A DNA stretch of 9,490 nt from an uncultured Erysipelotrichaceae bacterium (GTDB lineage: Bacteria; Bacillota_I; Bacilli_A; RFN20; CAG-826), in assembly GCA_902774655.1 (NCBI GenBank), contig CACYJD010000015.1:1-9490 (forward strand), read 5' to 3'. The stretch's first letter is position 1. Each line of letters begins with the position of its first letter. Made by a program: the position numbers and the translations under genes. The notes below the pieces were generated by a model. The model was not told the DNA's origin. It was given only the letters and a program-made list of their open reading frames with translations, and did not search any database. This document shows positions 1-6,554 of this stretch, one piece after another.

Positions 1-147
1 ATCATCTTAAAGGCATGTAAAAAGAATCCAAAAGAGAGATATGCTAGTGCTATTGAGATAAAAGAAGATCTAGAAAACTATATCAATAATGCTGGTAAGC
101 CAGTAGAGAAGAAAGGAATCTTCAGTAGATTCTTTGGATTTAAATAA
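1..147 (+). CDS. prkC: C-terminal end of Ser/Thr protein kinase (PrkC/PknB type), partial
   Basis: Frame 1 is open from the window edge to TAA at 145-147 (48 visible codons). It reads as the last helix of a Hanks-type kinase: KKNPKERYASAIEIKEDLENY matches the family pattern K.NP..RY.sa.E...DL near the end of the fold. These kinases phosphorylate Ser/Thr on proteins of cell-wall growth, translation and metabolism, and usually sit beside phosphatase PrpC. After the fold there are only about 20 residues, ending in a basic-hydrophobic tail (KKGIFSRFFGFK). There is no transmembrane helix and no PASTA repeats, unlike Bacillus PrkC, so the protein is probably cytoplasmic or peripherally bound to the membrane. 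The stop overlaps the rsgA start by one base (TAATG), which suggests translational coupling. The family call rests on the C-terminal motif and gene order, since the catalytic part is outside the window. Confidence 0.8.
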   Translation: MILKACKKNPKERYASAIEIKEDLENYINNAGKPVEKKGIFSRFFGFK

Positions 148-947
148 TGAATGGAAAAATAATTTCATCTTTAAGAGGAACATATAAAGTTTATGTTGAT
201 GGTGTTGTTTACACCGTCTTTCCTAAAGGGAATTTGAAGTTTAAAAATAAACATCTAGTAGTGGGCGATCAAGTCATTTTAGATGATGAGAACTTTATGA
301 TTTTTGATGTCTTAGATCGAAAGAACGAACTCATTAGACCTAAAGCAAGTAACATTGATCAATTACTCATTGTTATGTCAGTAGTGGAACCTGATTTATC
401 GATGGAACTTATCTATAAATTCTTGACTTACGCTAATATGAACGAGATTCCTTCAATGGTAGCTTTAACCAAGATGGATAAAGTAAAAAACCTACAAGAA
501 GTCCACTCTTTGAGACAAAATCTTGAGAAATTAGGCATTAAAGTTTTCTATATTTCTAAGGATGAAAATAGTGAACTTAAAGATTTAAAAGATAACTTAA
601 AAGATAAGACAACAGTTATTATGGGACAAACAGGTGTTGGTAAATCTAGTCTCATTAATTCTATAGATGAATCCTTCGCTAGAGCGATTGGTGAATATTC
701 AACTGCTTTAGGTAGAGGAAAACACCAAACAAAAGAAGTAATCTTATTACCATATTTAAATGGATTCATTGGAGACACTCCCGGTTTCTCTTCTTTGGAA
801 CTCAATATCTACAAAGAAGATTTAGCGACCTATTTCCCTGGTTACACTGATTATTATTTAGAGTGTTATTTCTCTAATTGCCTACATCAAAATGAGAAAG
901 AATGTAAGGTTAAAGAGAAGATTGAAGAAGGTATTTTAGCAAAATGA
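147..947 (+). CDS. rsgA: Ribosome small-subunit-dependent GTPase RsgA, C-terminus frameshifted
   Basis: RsgA is a cytoplasmic, circularly permuted GTPase that checks late maturation of the 30S subunit and leaves on GTP hydrolysis. An N-terminal OB-fold (about residues 1-65) is followed by the permuted motifs: G4 TKMD (108-111), G1 GQTGVGKSS (160-168), the GRGKHQT switch segment (189-195) and G3 DTPG (210-213). The zinc knuckle follows with Cys240, Cys245, His247 and Cys253. The protein has 266 residues, against about 300 in Bacillus. The frame closes at TGA 945-947, but the +1 frame continues with the usual C-terminal helix (see 943-1005), so an indel has cut the tail. The GTPase and zinc parts are intact, so partial function is possible. 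The ATG overlaps the kinase stop and only a weak upstream GGA is visible, so translation is probably coupled. Identity is certain; the effect of the truncation is not. Confidence 0.93.
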   Translation: MNGKIISSLRGTYKVYVDGVVYTVFPKGNLKFKNKHLVVGDQVILDDENFMIFDVLDRKNELIRPKASNIDQLLIVMSVVEPDLSMELIYKFLTYANMNEIPSMVALTKMDKVKNLQEVHSLRQNLEKLGIKVFYISKDENSELKDLKDNLKDKTTVIMGQTGVGKSSLINSIDESFARAIGEYSTALGRGKHQTKEVILLPYLNGFIGDTPGFSSLELNIYKEDLATYFPGYTDYYLECYFSNCLHQNEKECKVKEKIEEGILAK

Positions 948-1005
948 AGTTTACCTTAAGCTTCTAAATGAATTACCATATAAGAAAGAAAGATATAATA
1001 AATAG
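943..1005 (+). other. Displaced C-terminal tail of RsgA in the +1 frame
   Basis: Reading AAT at 943-945 and on gives NEVYLKLLNEL followed by PYKKERYNK and TAG at 1003-1005. The family ends in a helix of the form RYExYLKLLxEL, so this is clearly the missing end of RsgA rather than a new gene. A one-base insertion, or a loss of 2, 5 or 8 bases near 939-945, would explain the shift. Insertion of five bases after 944 could restore a K-R-Y-E-V-Y stretch that matches the family exactly. The rpe start follows nine bases after this TAG, which is normal operon spacing and suggests the original rsgA ended here. Confidence 0.85.
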
Positions 1006-1014
1006 GATATAGAT

Positions 1015-1665
1015 ATGACACACGTAGCACCTTCATTATTAGCAGCAGATAAATCTAAATTATTAGATGAGATTTTACTTGTAGAATCTTTAGGAGCGAC
1101 ATACTTACATTGGGATGTAATGGATGGAGTATTTGTTCCTAATATTTCTTATCAAACTAGTGATGTAAAAGCTTACGCTCATAAGCATCATATGGTTAAC
1201 GATGTTCATATCATGGTTGCTAATCCAATGGAGCAAGCAATTGCCTTTATTGAAGCGGGTGCGGACAACATCACTTTTCATTATGAAGCATGCAAAAACG
1301 ATGAGGAAGTCCACTCAATTATAGATAAAATTCATTCTTTGGGTGTTAAAGCAGGGCTATCAATTAAACCTAAAACTGATGTTGAAGTGTGCTATAAATT
1401 CTTAGATAAATTAGATCTTATTTTAGTGATGTCTGTTGAGCCTGGTCTTGGTGGTCAAAAGTACATTGATAGTGCTACCGGAAAGATCGCAGCATTAAGA
1501 AAATATATTGATAATCATCATTTAAAAACACTAATTGAAGTCGATGGTGGTATTAACGCTGAAACTGGCAAGATTGCTAAAAACGCTGGTGTTGATATTT
1601 TAGTTGCAGGTTCGTATTTATTCGGCCACGAAGATATTAAAGAAAGGGTTGAATCTCTGAAATGA
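1015..1665 (+). CDS. rpe: Ribulose-phosphate 3-epimerase
   Basis: Rpe interconverts D-ribulose 5-phosphate and D-xylulose 5-phosphate in the pentose phosphate pathway. It is a cytoplasmic TIM barrel with a bound divalent metal. Visible family signatures are APSLLAAD (5-12), LHWDVMDG..FVPN (31-43), DVHIMV (63-68), the EPGLGGQ phosphate-loop segment (142-148) and EVDGGIN (175-181). Expected metal ligands are His32, Asp34, His65 and Asp177, with Asp34 and Asp177 as the acid/base pair. At 216 residues it has normal length and looks intact. Position 46-47 reads YQ where many relatives have FG or IG. AGGATAT just upstream is a modest ribosome site. The stop overlaps the next ATG (ATGA), so the downstream membrane protein is translationally coupled. 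The usual thiN neighbour is absent. Confidence 0.96.
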   Translation: MTHVAPSLLAADKSKLLDEILLVESLGATYLHWDVMDGVFVPNISYQTSDVKAYAHKHHMVNDVHIMVANPMEQAIAFIEAGADNITFHYEACKNDEEVHSIIDKIHSLGVKAGLSIKPKTDVEVCYKFLDKLDLILVMSVEPGLGGQKYIDSATGKIAALRKYIDNHHLKTLIEVDGGINAETGKIAKNAGVDILVAGSYLFGHEDIKERVESLK

Positions 1666-2351
1666 GTCCTTTTGGCGTAGAGACTATTATCTTACTTTCA
1701 ATATTTGGGATTTTAGTCCTATTCGCCGGATTTCTTGTGGGTTTTTCCTTCAAAAACGTTAATTTTAAATATTCTATGACTAGGGATTTTCCCAGCGAGT
1801 TAATAGATAAATCTACAAAGAATGTGTTTCTTCTTAGATTGGGATTATTTCTATATGTTTTAAGTGGCTTTATCCCACTCTTTCTTTTGTTAACTAATAT
1901 GTCGAGTTATGAAGGAATCTTTACATTCTCGTTGTTCGTAATTGTCATAAATGTTTTTGTAGCGTTACTAACATTATTCATATTTTTCATACCTATTTTT
2001 TATGTGAAACAACACGCTATATTATCGACAGTTTTTATGTCGGTGAGTTTACTAGCTAATGCATTAACAAGTTATTATGGTTTTTTCACATATTTCTTAA
2101 ATCAAAAATACTCAGTTGCCACACCTGGTGACATCGTTTATGGCTCGGTTCTCGCCTTAATTGCTATTTTAGAAGCCATTCTTATCTTTTCACCAAAACT
2201 TAAAGATTGGGCTAAATTGCAAAATGAAGGAAAAGATAACAATGGCTGGACAAGACCCAAATTCTTCCCACTAGCTTACACTGAATGGGCGTTCATTTTA
2301 CTAAATTGTTTCGGCGTAATCTTGTTTATTTTGATTCTTGTTAGAATTTAA
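1662..2351 (+). CDS. Multi-pass membrane protein of unknown function
   Basis: I do not recognise the family. The 229-residue product is strongly hydrophobic, with about six probable membrane helices near residues 7-29, 56-77, 86-115, 118-142, 157-176 and 209-228. A charged hydrophilic loop (about 178-208, LKDWAKLQNEGKDNNGW) lies before the last helix, and a basic/polar loop (30-55) follows the first. No catalytic motif or transporter signature is evident. Its ATG overlaps the rpe stop (ATGA at 1662-1665), so it belongs to the kinase-rsgA-rpe transcription unit and is probably translated by reinitiation; the nearest GA-rich site (AAAGGG, about 1642-1647) is too far for normal use. This is the position where Bacillus has thiN, but the sequence is not ThiN. 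A link to the kinase or to cell-envelope function is only a guess from location. Confidence 0.8.
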   Translation: MSPFGVETIILLSIFGILVLFAGFLVGFSFKNVNFKYSMTRDFPSELIDKSTKNVFLLRLGLFLYVLSGFIPLFLLLTNMSSYEGIFTFSLFVIVINVFVALLTLFIFFIPIFYVKQHAILSTVFMSVSLLANALTSYYGFFTYFLNQKYSVATPGDIVYGSVLALIAILEAILIFSPKLKDWAKLQNEGKDNNGWTRPKFFPLAYTEWAFILLNCFGVILFILILVRI

Positions 2352-2379
2352 TTTTTATTATTACATTGATAGAAAAAAC

Positions 2380-2407
2380 TTGATTTCTCTCAAAAAGTCG
2401 ATATATT
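2380..2407 (+). promoter_or_regulatory. Putative sigma-A promoter for the secreted-protein operon
   Basis: TTGATT (2380-2385) and TATATT (2402-2407) are separated by 16 bases in the only gap before the exported gene pair. The downstream AT-rich leader carries a near-palindromic TTAATTAATTAA before the ribosome site. No clear terminator separates this from the upstream operon, so some read-through is possible. Confidence 0.45.
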
Positions 2408-2437
2408 TTAAGCAACCTTTAATTAATTAAATTAATA

Positions 2438-2445
2438 AAAGGAGG
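2438..2445 (+). promoter_or_regulatory. Strong Shine-Dalgarno site
   Basis: AAAGGAGG lies eight bases before ATG 2454 and is close to the full anti-Shine-Dalgarno complement. It is the best ribosome site in the window, so the secreted protein is likely made in quantity. It also fixes the start codon. Confidence 0.85.
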
Positions 2446-2453
2446 TAAATTAT

Positions 2454-3458
2454 ATGGTGAAAAGAAGATTATTTGTCACATCAATGCTTAGCCTGCTCAC
2501 TGTTGTGGGTGGTGTTTCTATATTAATGAATTCGAACACTGCGGATTCATTAATATCACTTGGCTCTCATGCTACAGTTCAAACACATTCAATTGAAATG
2601 ACTAGAAAATCTGCCACTTCATATTCTGAGAGTACCTCTGGAACTAAATATGCCAAAGTTGGTTTAGAAACAAGTAATGGTAATCCAATTTATTTATACC
2701 AAACAGGAGAATATTTACCTGGATCTAATAATTTAGCTGCATTAGGAAATTCCAGCTACAACAATCATATAATACAGTTTTTTAGAGACAGTGATGTTTC
2801 TAAACAATTTTGTTTTCAAGGTATAAGTTCGTTAACACTTGTAACATCTCGCGATATTAGAATTAATGTTCAAACATCAATGGATGGTATTGTTTTTAAT
2901 AATAGAGGTTATATTGATGCTTCTTCCAGTGGTGGCACTTTTGATGGTTTCAACTCTCGTGACCGCTTTATTAAACTTACAACTGTGATGACCTCGCAAT
3001 CATCTGGTGTTGCATATCTTAATAAAGTTGTTATTGAGTATTATTGCGATAGTAGTGTTGGACATGTTTCATTCGATGATACAAAGATATATTCTGCTGA
3101 ATTAATAAACAATGATTCTGAAAAAACGAATGCTTCTTTTGATTTTAGTAAAAATCCTGAAGGAACAAGTTTTTACTACTATAAGAACACTTCCGATGGC
3201 GTAACATATCAAACAGCTTTTACCTGGGATTATGATGAATATACTCACCTTCTCAGCATTCATTTTAAATCGAATGCTGGTGGCACAGGAGATAATGCCG
3301 CTTATCAAGGCTGCAGATTATTTTACTCAAATAGTATGACTACTGGTAATGGTCACAATGCATTATTAGTTGAAGACAATTCAGTTACGATATATTTATA
3401 TAGTGGTACAACGTATACTACAGTATGGTCTGCACCTACAACATTTACCGCTGAGTAA
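2454..3458 (+). CDS. Secreted beta-rich protein, two-domain, function unknown
   Basis: The N-terminus MVKRRLFVTSMLSLLTVVGG is a typical signal peptide or membrane anchor (basic start, hydrophobic core to about residue 25). There is no lipobox Cys, so the product is secreted or anchored by an uncleaved helix. Residues about 43-198 look like a beta-sandwich: alternating strands, an IRINVQTSMDGIVF segment recalling the S.DG strand of discoidin or galactose-binding-like folds, and an ending LNKVVIEYYC. Residues about 212-334 form a second beta-rich module (FDFSKNPEGTSFYYY...FTWDY...LLSIHFKS), similar in pattern and length to the C-terminus of the next protein. Only three Cys occur (120, 198, 287). 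The gene has a strong ribosome site and probably its own promoter, and the next lipoprotein follows after 11 bases, so the two are one operon. A role in surface binding of glycans or host polymers is a guess. Confidence 0.8.
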   Translation: MVKRRLFVTSMLSLLTVVGGVSILMNSNTADSLISLGSHATVQTHSIEMTRKSATSYSESTSGTKYAKVGLETSNGNPIYLYQTGEYLPGSNNLAALGNSSYNNHIIQFFRDSDVSKQFCFQGISSLTLVTSRDIRINVQTSMDGIVFNNRGYIDASSSGGTFDGFNSRDRFIKLTTVMTSQSSGVAYLNKVVIEYYCDSSVGHVSFDDTKIYSAELINNDSEKTNASFDFSKNPEGTSFYYYKNTSDGVTYQTAFTWDYDEYTHLLSIHFKSNAGGTGDNAAYQGCRLFYSNSMTTGNGHNALLVEDNSVTIYLYSGTTYTTVWSAPTTFTAE

Positions 3459-3469
3459 AGGGGACAATT

Positions 3470-6160
3470 ATGAACTATAAAAAACTATCCTTATTACTAA
3501 CCTCAACCCTATTTATCGCAGGATGTGGCAATAATCCAGGTGTTGATCCTGAACCAGTTGATCCTGAACCAGTTGATCCAGTAAAGGATTTCCTATCCGC
3601 TAAAAACTTTATATTAACTAAACATAATTACTCTGCTCACTTAGTTAACCAATGGGAAGACGAAACCGCTCCATGGGCTGAATTTAATTTCTATAACATC
3701 GATAACAATGTTATGTACGATGATATTTATCTAGCTTCTGAAGGATGTTATGAAGGTTATATTAAACAAAAAAATCAAGGTATTGTTTCCTTTACAATGT
3801 ATGGTTCTTCTTTAGGAGTAGGAGCATTTGCTACCACAAATGTTAATCTTGGTATTACTGATATTTATCAATTAACAGTAGAAGGTATGTTAAGTGGCGA
3901 ATACACCTATAGTGAAGAAAAGGGAGTATATGTATCCACTGATAGATATTCTAAAGCAGTACTTGCTAACCTTGCTTTCGGTGGATATACCCAATTAGTT
4001 AGTGATTCACTCGACATCACTGCAAAATATGAAAATGATTCATTGGTATTTACCGCCGATTACGGTGTTACATATTTTGATATAGTTGAGGTAAACACAA
4101 CCGCACACGTCACAGTAACAGTTTCTAATCTAGGTAAAACTAGAAACGAAGTTTTAGAAAACTACGTTGCTAATCCAGATTATACATATGTCGCTCCAAC
4201 AGAATGGAGTAATGGTGCAAAAGAATGTTTTGATGAAGACTATAATGGCTATTACCCTCCATTTATTGAAGGATTATCATATTCTTGGAAATATGGTAGA
4301 GGTGTTTCCGAAGGTAATTACACCGTTAGAGTAGAAGACTATTGGGCAGGCGATTTAACCACTGATTATGCTCGTATCTTAGAAAGAGAAGGATTTACTC
4401 CGGTCACTAACCCAGCTTATGTTGAATATGTTAAAACTGTTGAAGATGAATTATTAATTCACAAATACAGTGTTAAGATGAAGTTCTACGCTCCAACAGA
4501 TAAAGATTCTGATGGTATGGAATATGGTTTCTTATTCCCTAATGGTGTTTCTTCATTTAATTTCTTACACAAACAAACCACTAAGAGCGCAGTTAACACA
4601 GTTAAAGCACTAAATGAATATATTGCCAGCACTACAGCAGGAGCGTATCTACCTAAGATTACCTTAGATGATAGTATTAAAGTATCTAATTTCAAAGATG
4701 CCTCTGATGTAAGCGCAGAAGATTCACTTTACCTTAAAGGTGAATCTACACAATACTTCTATATTTATGCTGACACCAAAGCAAACGCTATTAAATTTGT
4801 CGAAGAATACGTTGCAGCCTTAAAACTTATTGGTTTAGATGGCAAATCAAATAGTTCTTTCCAAGAATATTGGATGAGTGACGATTACGATAGTACAATT
4901 CATTTTACCGATCCTTCCTACGTTAATAACTGGGAAGCTGGTAAGAGCAAGATTAGTATGTGGATTCGCATCAGTAAAACAACACTTGAAAGATGGCAAA
5001 GTGAAGTAGTGGAACTTGAATCTATTTCCGTAAGTGGTCAAACTACAACTTTCTATGTTGGCGATACATTTACCTTTGATGGTGAGGTTACCGCTCATTA
5101 TTCAAACGGAACTTCTAAAGTAGTCACTCCAACTAATGTTGTCGCTCCTGATATGAATGTAGCGAGTGAACAAACTGTTTTAGTAACTTATGTCGAAGAC
5201 GGAAAAACAGTTTCTACATCTTATCTTGTTGAGATTAAGACTCCAGAAACCGAATATAACATCGTAGTTCCTCTTGTTGAACACGGTTCAGTTAGAGTGA
5301 GCATGCCATCAAGCTTAAAAGCAAAAGCAGGCTCTACAGTTATCTTCTCAGTCATAGCTGATAATGGATATGAAATTGAAGAAGTATCTGTAACTTCTAA
5401 TGGCCAAAAGGTCGAAGTTACCGGCCCTAATTCATCTGGAGCTTGTAGTTTTGTGATGCCTAATGGTGACGCTAATATTAGCGTTACAATTGTTCCAGAA
5501 GTTGCTAGACACACTGTTACATATGTTGTTAAAGATACAGATTCTAATGTTCTTAACTTTAACGATGTAATTGATTCAACATCCACTTTACCAACCACAG
5601 TTAAAGAAGGTAATAATTCCTTTAATATCGTTACCAGGAGTGGTTATACATTCTCATCTGCATCAGTTGGTGAAGATGCAGTAAGTGCTTCATTTGATTA
5701 TGAAGTTACCTCTGATATTACAGTCATAATTATCGTCAGCGTTGACCAAGGTGGCGGTGGTGAAGGTGGAGACAAAGGTGATGTTTCACTTCTCAAAGGA
5801 ACATTCACTTGTCAGATGAATTCTTCATACACTTATAAGTTTACTTTTGACGGCGAAGGTAATGGCGTATTCTCATATTTGAATAGTTTAGGAGAGGAAA
5901 AATATCCTATTAACTTTACATACACAGTTAATTCTGAAACAAAGGCTGTCTCCATTACATTAGATCCTTCTACTACCACAACAACTCTAGGAAAGTATTT
6001 ATCAACTTATCAAATTGTTAATAGAACCTTAGCCTCAAGTGAGTGGGTTAATTCAACAGGTGTTATTAATAGTGATGGTTCATTCACAATTACTTTCCTT
6101 AAACTATCTGCTGGAACTTGGTCTTCACAAGAACCAAGCACATTTAAGAAAGTCAGCTAA
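3470..6160 (+). CDS. Large multidomain surface lipoprotein with Ig-like and InlB-type repeats
   Basis: A lipoprotein signal peptide ends in the lipobox FIAGC, with lipidated Cys19. A Pro/Asp/Glu stalk (24-38) follows. Residues about 40-235 are an unknown beta-rich region. About 265-345 and 395-500 look like two copies of a second unknown domain (tyrosine-rich, with Y..iL..eGF or Y..aL..iGL helices). A bacterial Ig-like domain spans 516-590 (ISVSGQTTTFYVGDTFTFDG). Residues 596-676 resemble the InlB B-repeat/Listeria-type repeat (HGSV...AKAGSTVIFSV..DNGYEI...FVMPNGDANISV), and 680-757 form another beta module. A Gly-rich hinge (760-769) leads to a C-terminal module (773-896). No enzymatic motif is visible, so adhesion or ligand binding is likeliest. 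An AAAGGGGA ribosome site (3458-3464) overlaps the preceding stop, so the gene is cotranscribed with the secreted protein. No terminator is evident after it. Confidence 0.85.
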   Translation: MNYKKLSLLLTSTLFIAGCGNNPGVDPEPVDPEPVDPVKDFLSAKNFILTKHNYSAHLVNQWEDETAPWAEFNFYNIDNNVMYDDIYLASEGCYEGYIKQKNQGIVSFTMYGSSLGVGAFATTNVNLGITDIYQLTVEGMLSGEYTYSEEKGVYVSTDRYSKAVLANLAFGGYTQLVSDSLDITAKYENDSLVFTADYGVTYFDIVEVNTTAHVTVTVSNLGKTRNEVLENYVANPDYTYVAPTEWSNGAKECFDEDYNGYYPPFIEGLSYSWKYGRGVSEGNYTVRVEDYWAGDLTTDYARILEREGFTPVTNPAYVEYVKTVEDELLIHKYSVKMKFYAPTDKDSDGMEYGFLFPNGVSSFNFLHKQTTKSAVNTVKALNEYIASTTAGAYLPKITLDDSIKVSNFKDASDVSAEDSLYLKGESTQYFYIYADTKANAIKFVEEYVAALKLIGLDGKSNSSFQEYWMSDDYDSTIHFTDPSYVNNWEAGKSKISMWIRISKTTLERWQSEVVELESISVSGQTTTFYVGDTFTFDGEVTAHYSNGTSKVVTPTNVVAPDMNVASEQTVLVTYVEDGKTVSTSYLVEIKTPETEYNIVVPLVEHGSVRVSMPSSLKAKAGSTVIFSVIADNGYEIEEVSVTSNGQKVEVTGPNSSGACSFVMPNGDANISVTIVPEVARHTVTYVVKDTDSNVLNFNDVIDSTSTLPTTVKEGNNSFNIVTRSGYTFSSASVGEDAVSASFDYEVTSDITVIIIVSVDQGGGGEGGDKGDVSLLKGTFTCQMNSSYTYKFTFDGEGNGVFSYLNSLGEEKYPINFTYTVNSETKAVSITLDPSTTTTTLGKYLSTYQIVNRTLASSEWVNSTGVINSDGSFTITFLKLSAGTWSSQEPSTFKKVS
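3542..3580 (+). repeat. 15-bp tandem repeat encoding an Asp-Pro-Glu-Pro stalk
   Basis: GTTGATCCTGAACCA occurs at 3542-3556 and 3557-3571, followed by the partial copy GTTGATCCA at 3572-3580. It encodes V-D-P-E-P units just after the lipidated Cys. This is a likely flexible spacer holding the lipoprotein off the membrane. Because copies are exact and in frame, copy number could vary between strains without breaking the gene. Confidence 0.9.
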
Positions 6161-6179
6161 TCCCTTGTTATTTTTTGAG

Positions 6180-6208
6180 TTTACAAAGTAATTCACATTT
6201 GATATATT
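6180..6208 (+). promoter_or_regulatory. Putative sigma-A promoter of rpmB
   Basis: TTTACA (6180-6185) and TATATT (6203-6208) are separated by 17 bases, the ideal spacing, and the -10 box lies 31 bases before the rpmB ATG. TTGAGT (6175-6180) and TATTAT (6205-6210) overlap these as weaker alternatives. This lets rpmB be expressed independently of the upstream lipoprotein operon. Confidence 0.55.
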
Positions 6209-6239
6209 ATTCTAGCGTTTTAAGAAAGTAGGTATTGTT

Positions 6240-6428
6240 ATGTCAAGAGTTTGCCAAGTATCAGGAGTCGGACCATTAAGTGGAAACAATCGTTCACACT
6301 CAATGATCGGAACACGTCGCGTTTGGAATGCAAATTTACAAAAATATAAAGTTGTAATTGATGGCAAAGAAGTCACAGTTAAAATGACTGCAAGAGCACA
6401 TCGTGCATTACTCAAAAACGCTAAATAA
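6240..6428 (+). CDS. rpmB: 50S ribosomal protein L28 (bL28)
   Basis: L28 is a small basic protein of the large ribosomal subunit. The 62-residue product is full length for Bacillus-type L28 and has the family pattern: an N-terminal SRVCQVSG, then GNNRSHSM, TRRVWNANLQK, and a final beta strand and helix (VTVKMTARAHRALLK). Only one Cys (Cys5) is present, so this is a zinc-free form, as in Bacillus. Many basic residues fit rRNA binding. AAGTAGG a few bases upstream is the ribosome site. The gene stands alone between a promoter and a strong terminator, flanked on both sides by lipoprotein genes of unrelated function. Monocistronic rpmB is common in Bacillota. The antisense frame over this gene is a shadow. 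Confidence 0.97.
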   Translation: MSRVCQVSGVGPLSGNNRSHSMIGTRRVWNANLQKYKVVIDGKEVTVKMTARAHRALLKNAK

Positions 6429-6449
6429 TTAACCTGAATTGATAAAAAT

Positions 6450-6480
6450 GCCTTCCCTAGGAAGTTTGGGAAGGCTTTTT
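6450..6480 (+). terminator. Rho-independent terminator of rpmB
   Basis: A perfect 8-bp stem, GCCTTCCC (6450-6457) with GGGAAGGC (6468-6475), encloses a 10-base loop and is followed by TTTTT (6476-6480). It starts 22 bases after the rpmB stop and cleanly separates rpmB from the next lipoprotein. Confidence 0.93.
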
Positions 6481-6506
6481 ATATATCTATATTAATATAA
6501 ATAAGA

Positions 6507-6535
6507 ATAACAATTTATTTTTAACGGTCTATAAT
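6507..6535 (+). promoter_or_regulatory. Putative promoter of the small lipoprotein gene
   Basis: A perfect TATAAT (6530-6535) has ATAACA (6507-6512) 17 bases upstream. The expected start of transcription is near 6542, just before the coding start at 6555, giving a very short leader. The -10 box overlaps the upstream in-frame ATG at 6534, which therefore cannot be the true start. Confidence 0.55.
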
Positions 6536-6540
6536 GAGAG

Positions 6541-6546
6541 TAGAGG
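6541..6546 (+). promoter_or_regulatory. Ribosome site that fixes the start at 6555
   Basis: TAGAGG lies eight bases before ATG 6555. The ATG at 6534 has no such site and would put seven charged residues (MRVEDKN) before the signal peptide, so 6555 is the better start. Confidence 0.7.
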
Positions 6547-6554
6547 ATAAAAAT

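Noticed and set aside
3542..3580. CRISPR-like or mobile-element repeat
   Set aside because: The units are contiguous, coding and in frame, with no spacers; they encode a simple stalk.
5221..5598. 125-codon minus-strand frame inside the large lipoprotein gene
   Set aside because: It lies wholly within a well-supported plus-strand gene, has no ribosome site or family likeness, and its composition mirrors the Val/Thr-rich strands of the sense frame.
6212..6415. Minus-strand frame antisense to rpmB
   Set aside because: It is a shadow of the certain L28 gene with no independent support.
6534..6554. Upstream start for the small lipoprotein at ATG 6534
   Set aside because: This ATG overlaps the probable -10 box, lacks a ribosome site and would add charged residues ahead of the signal peptide.
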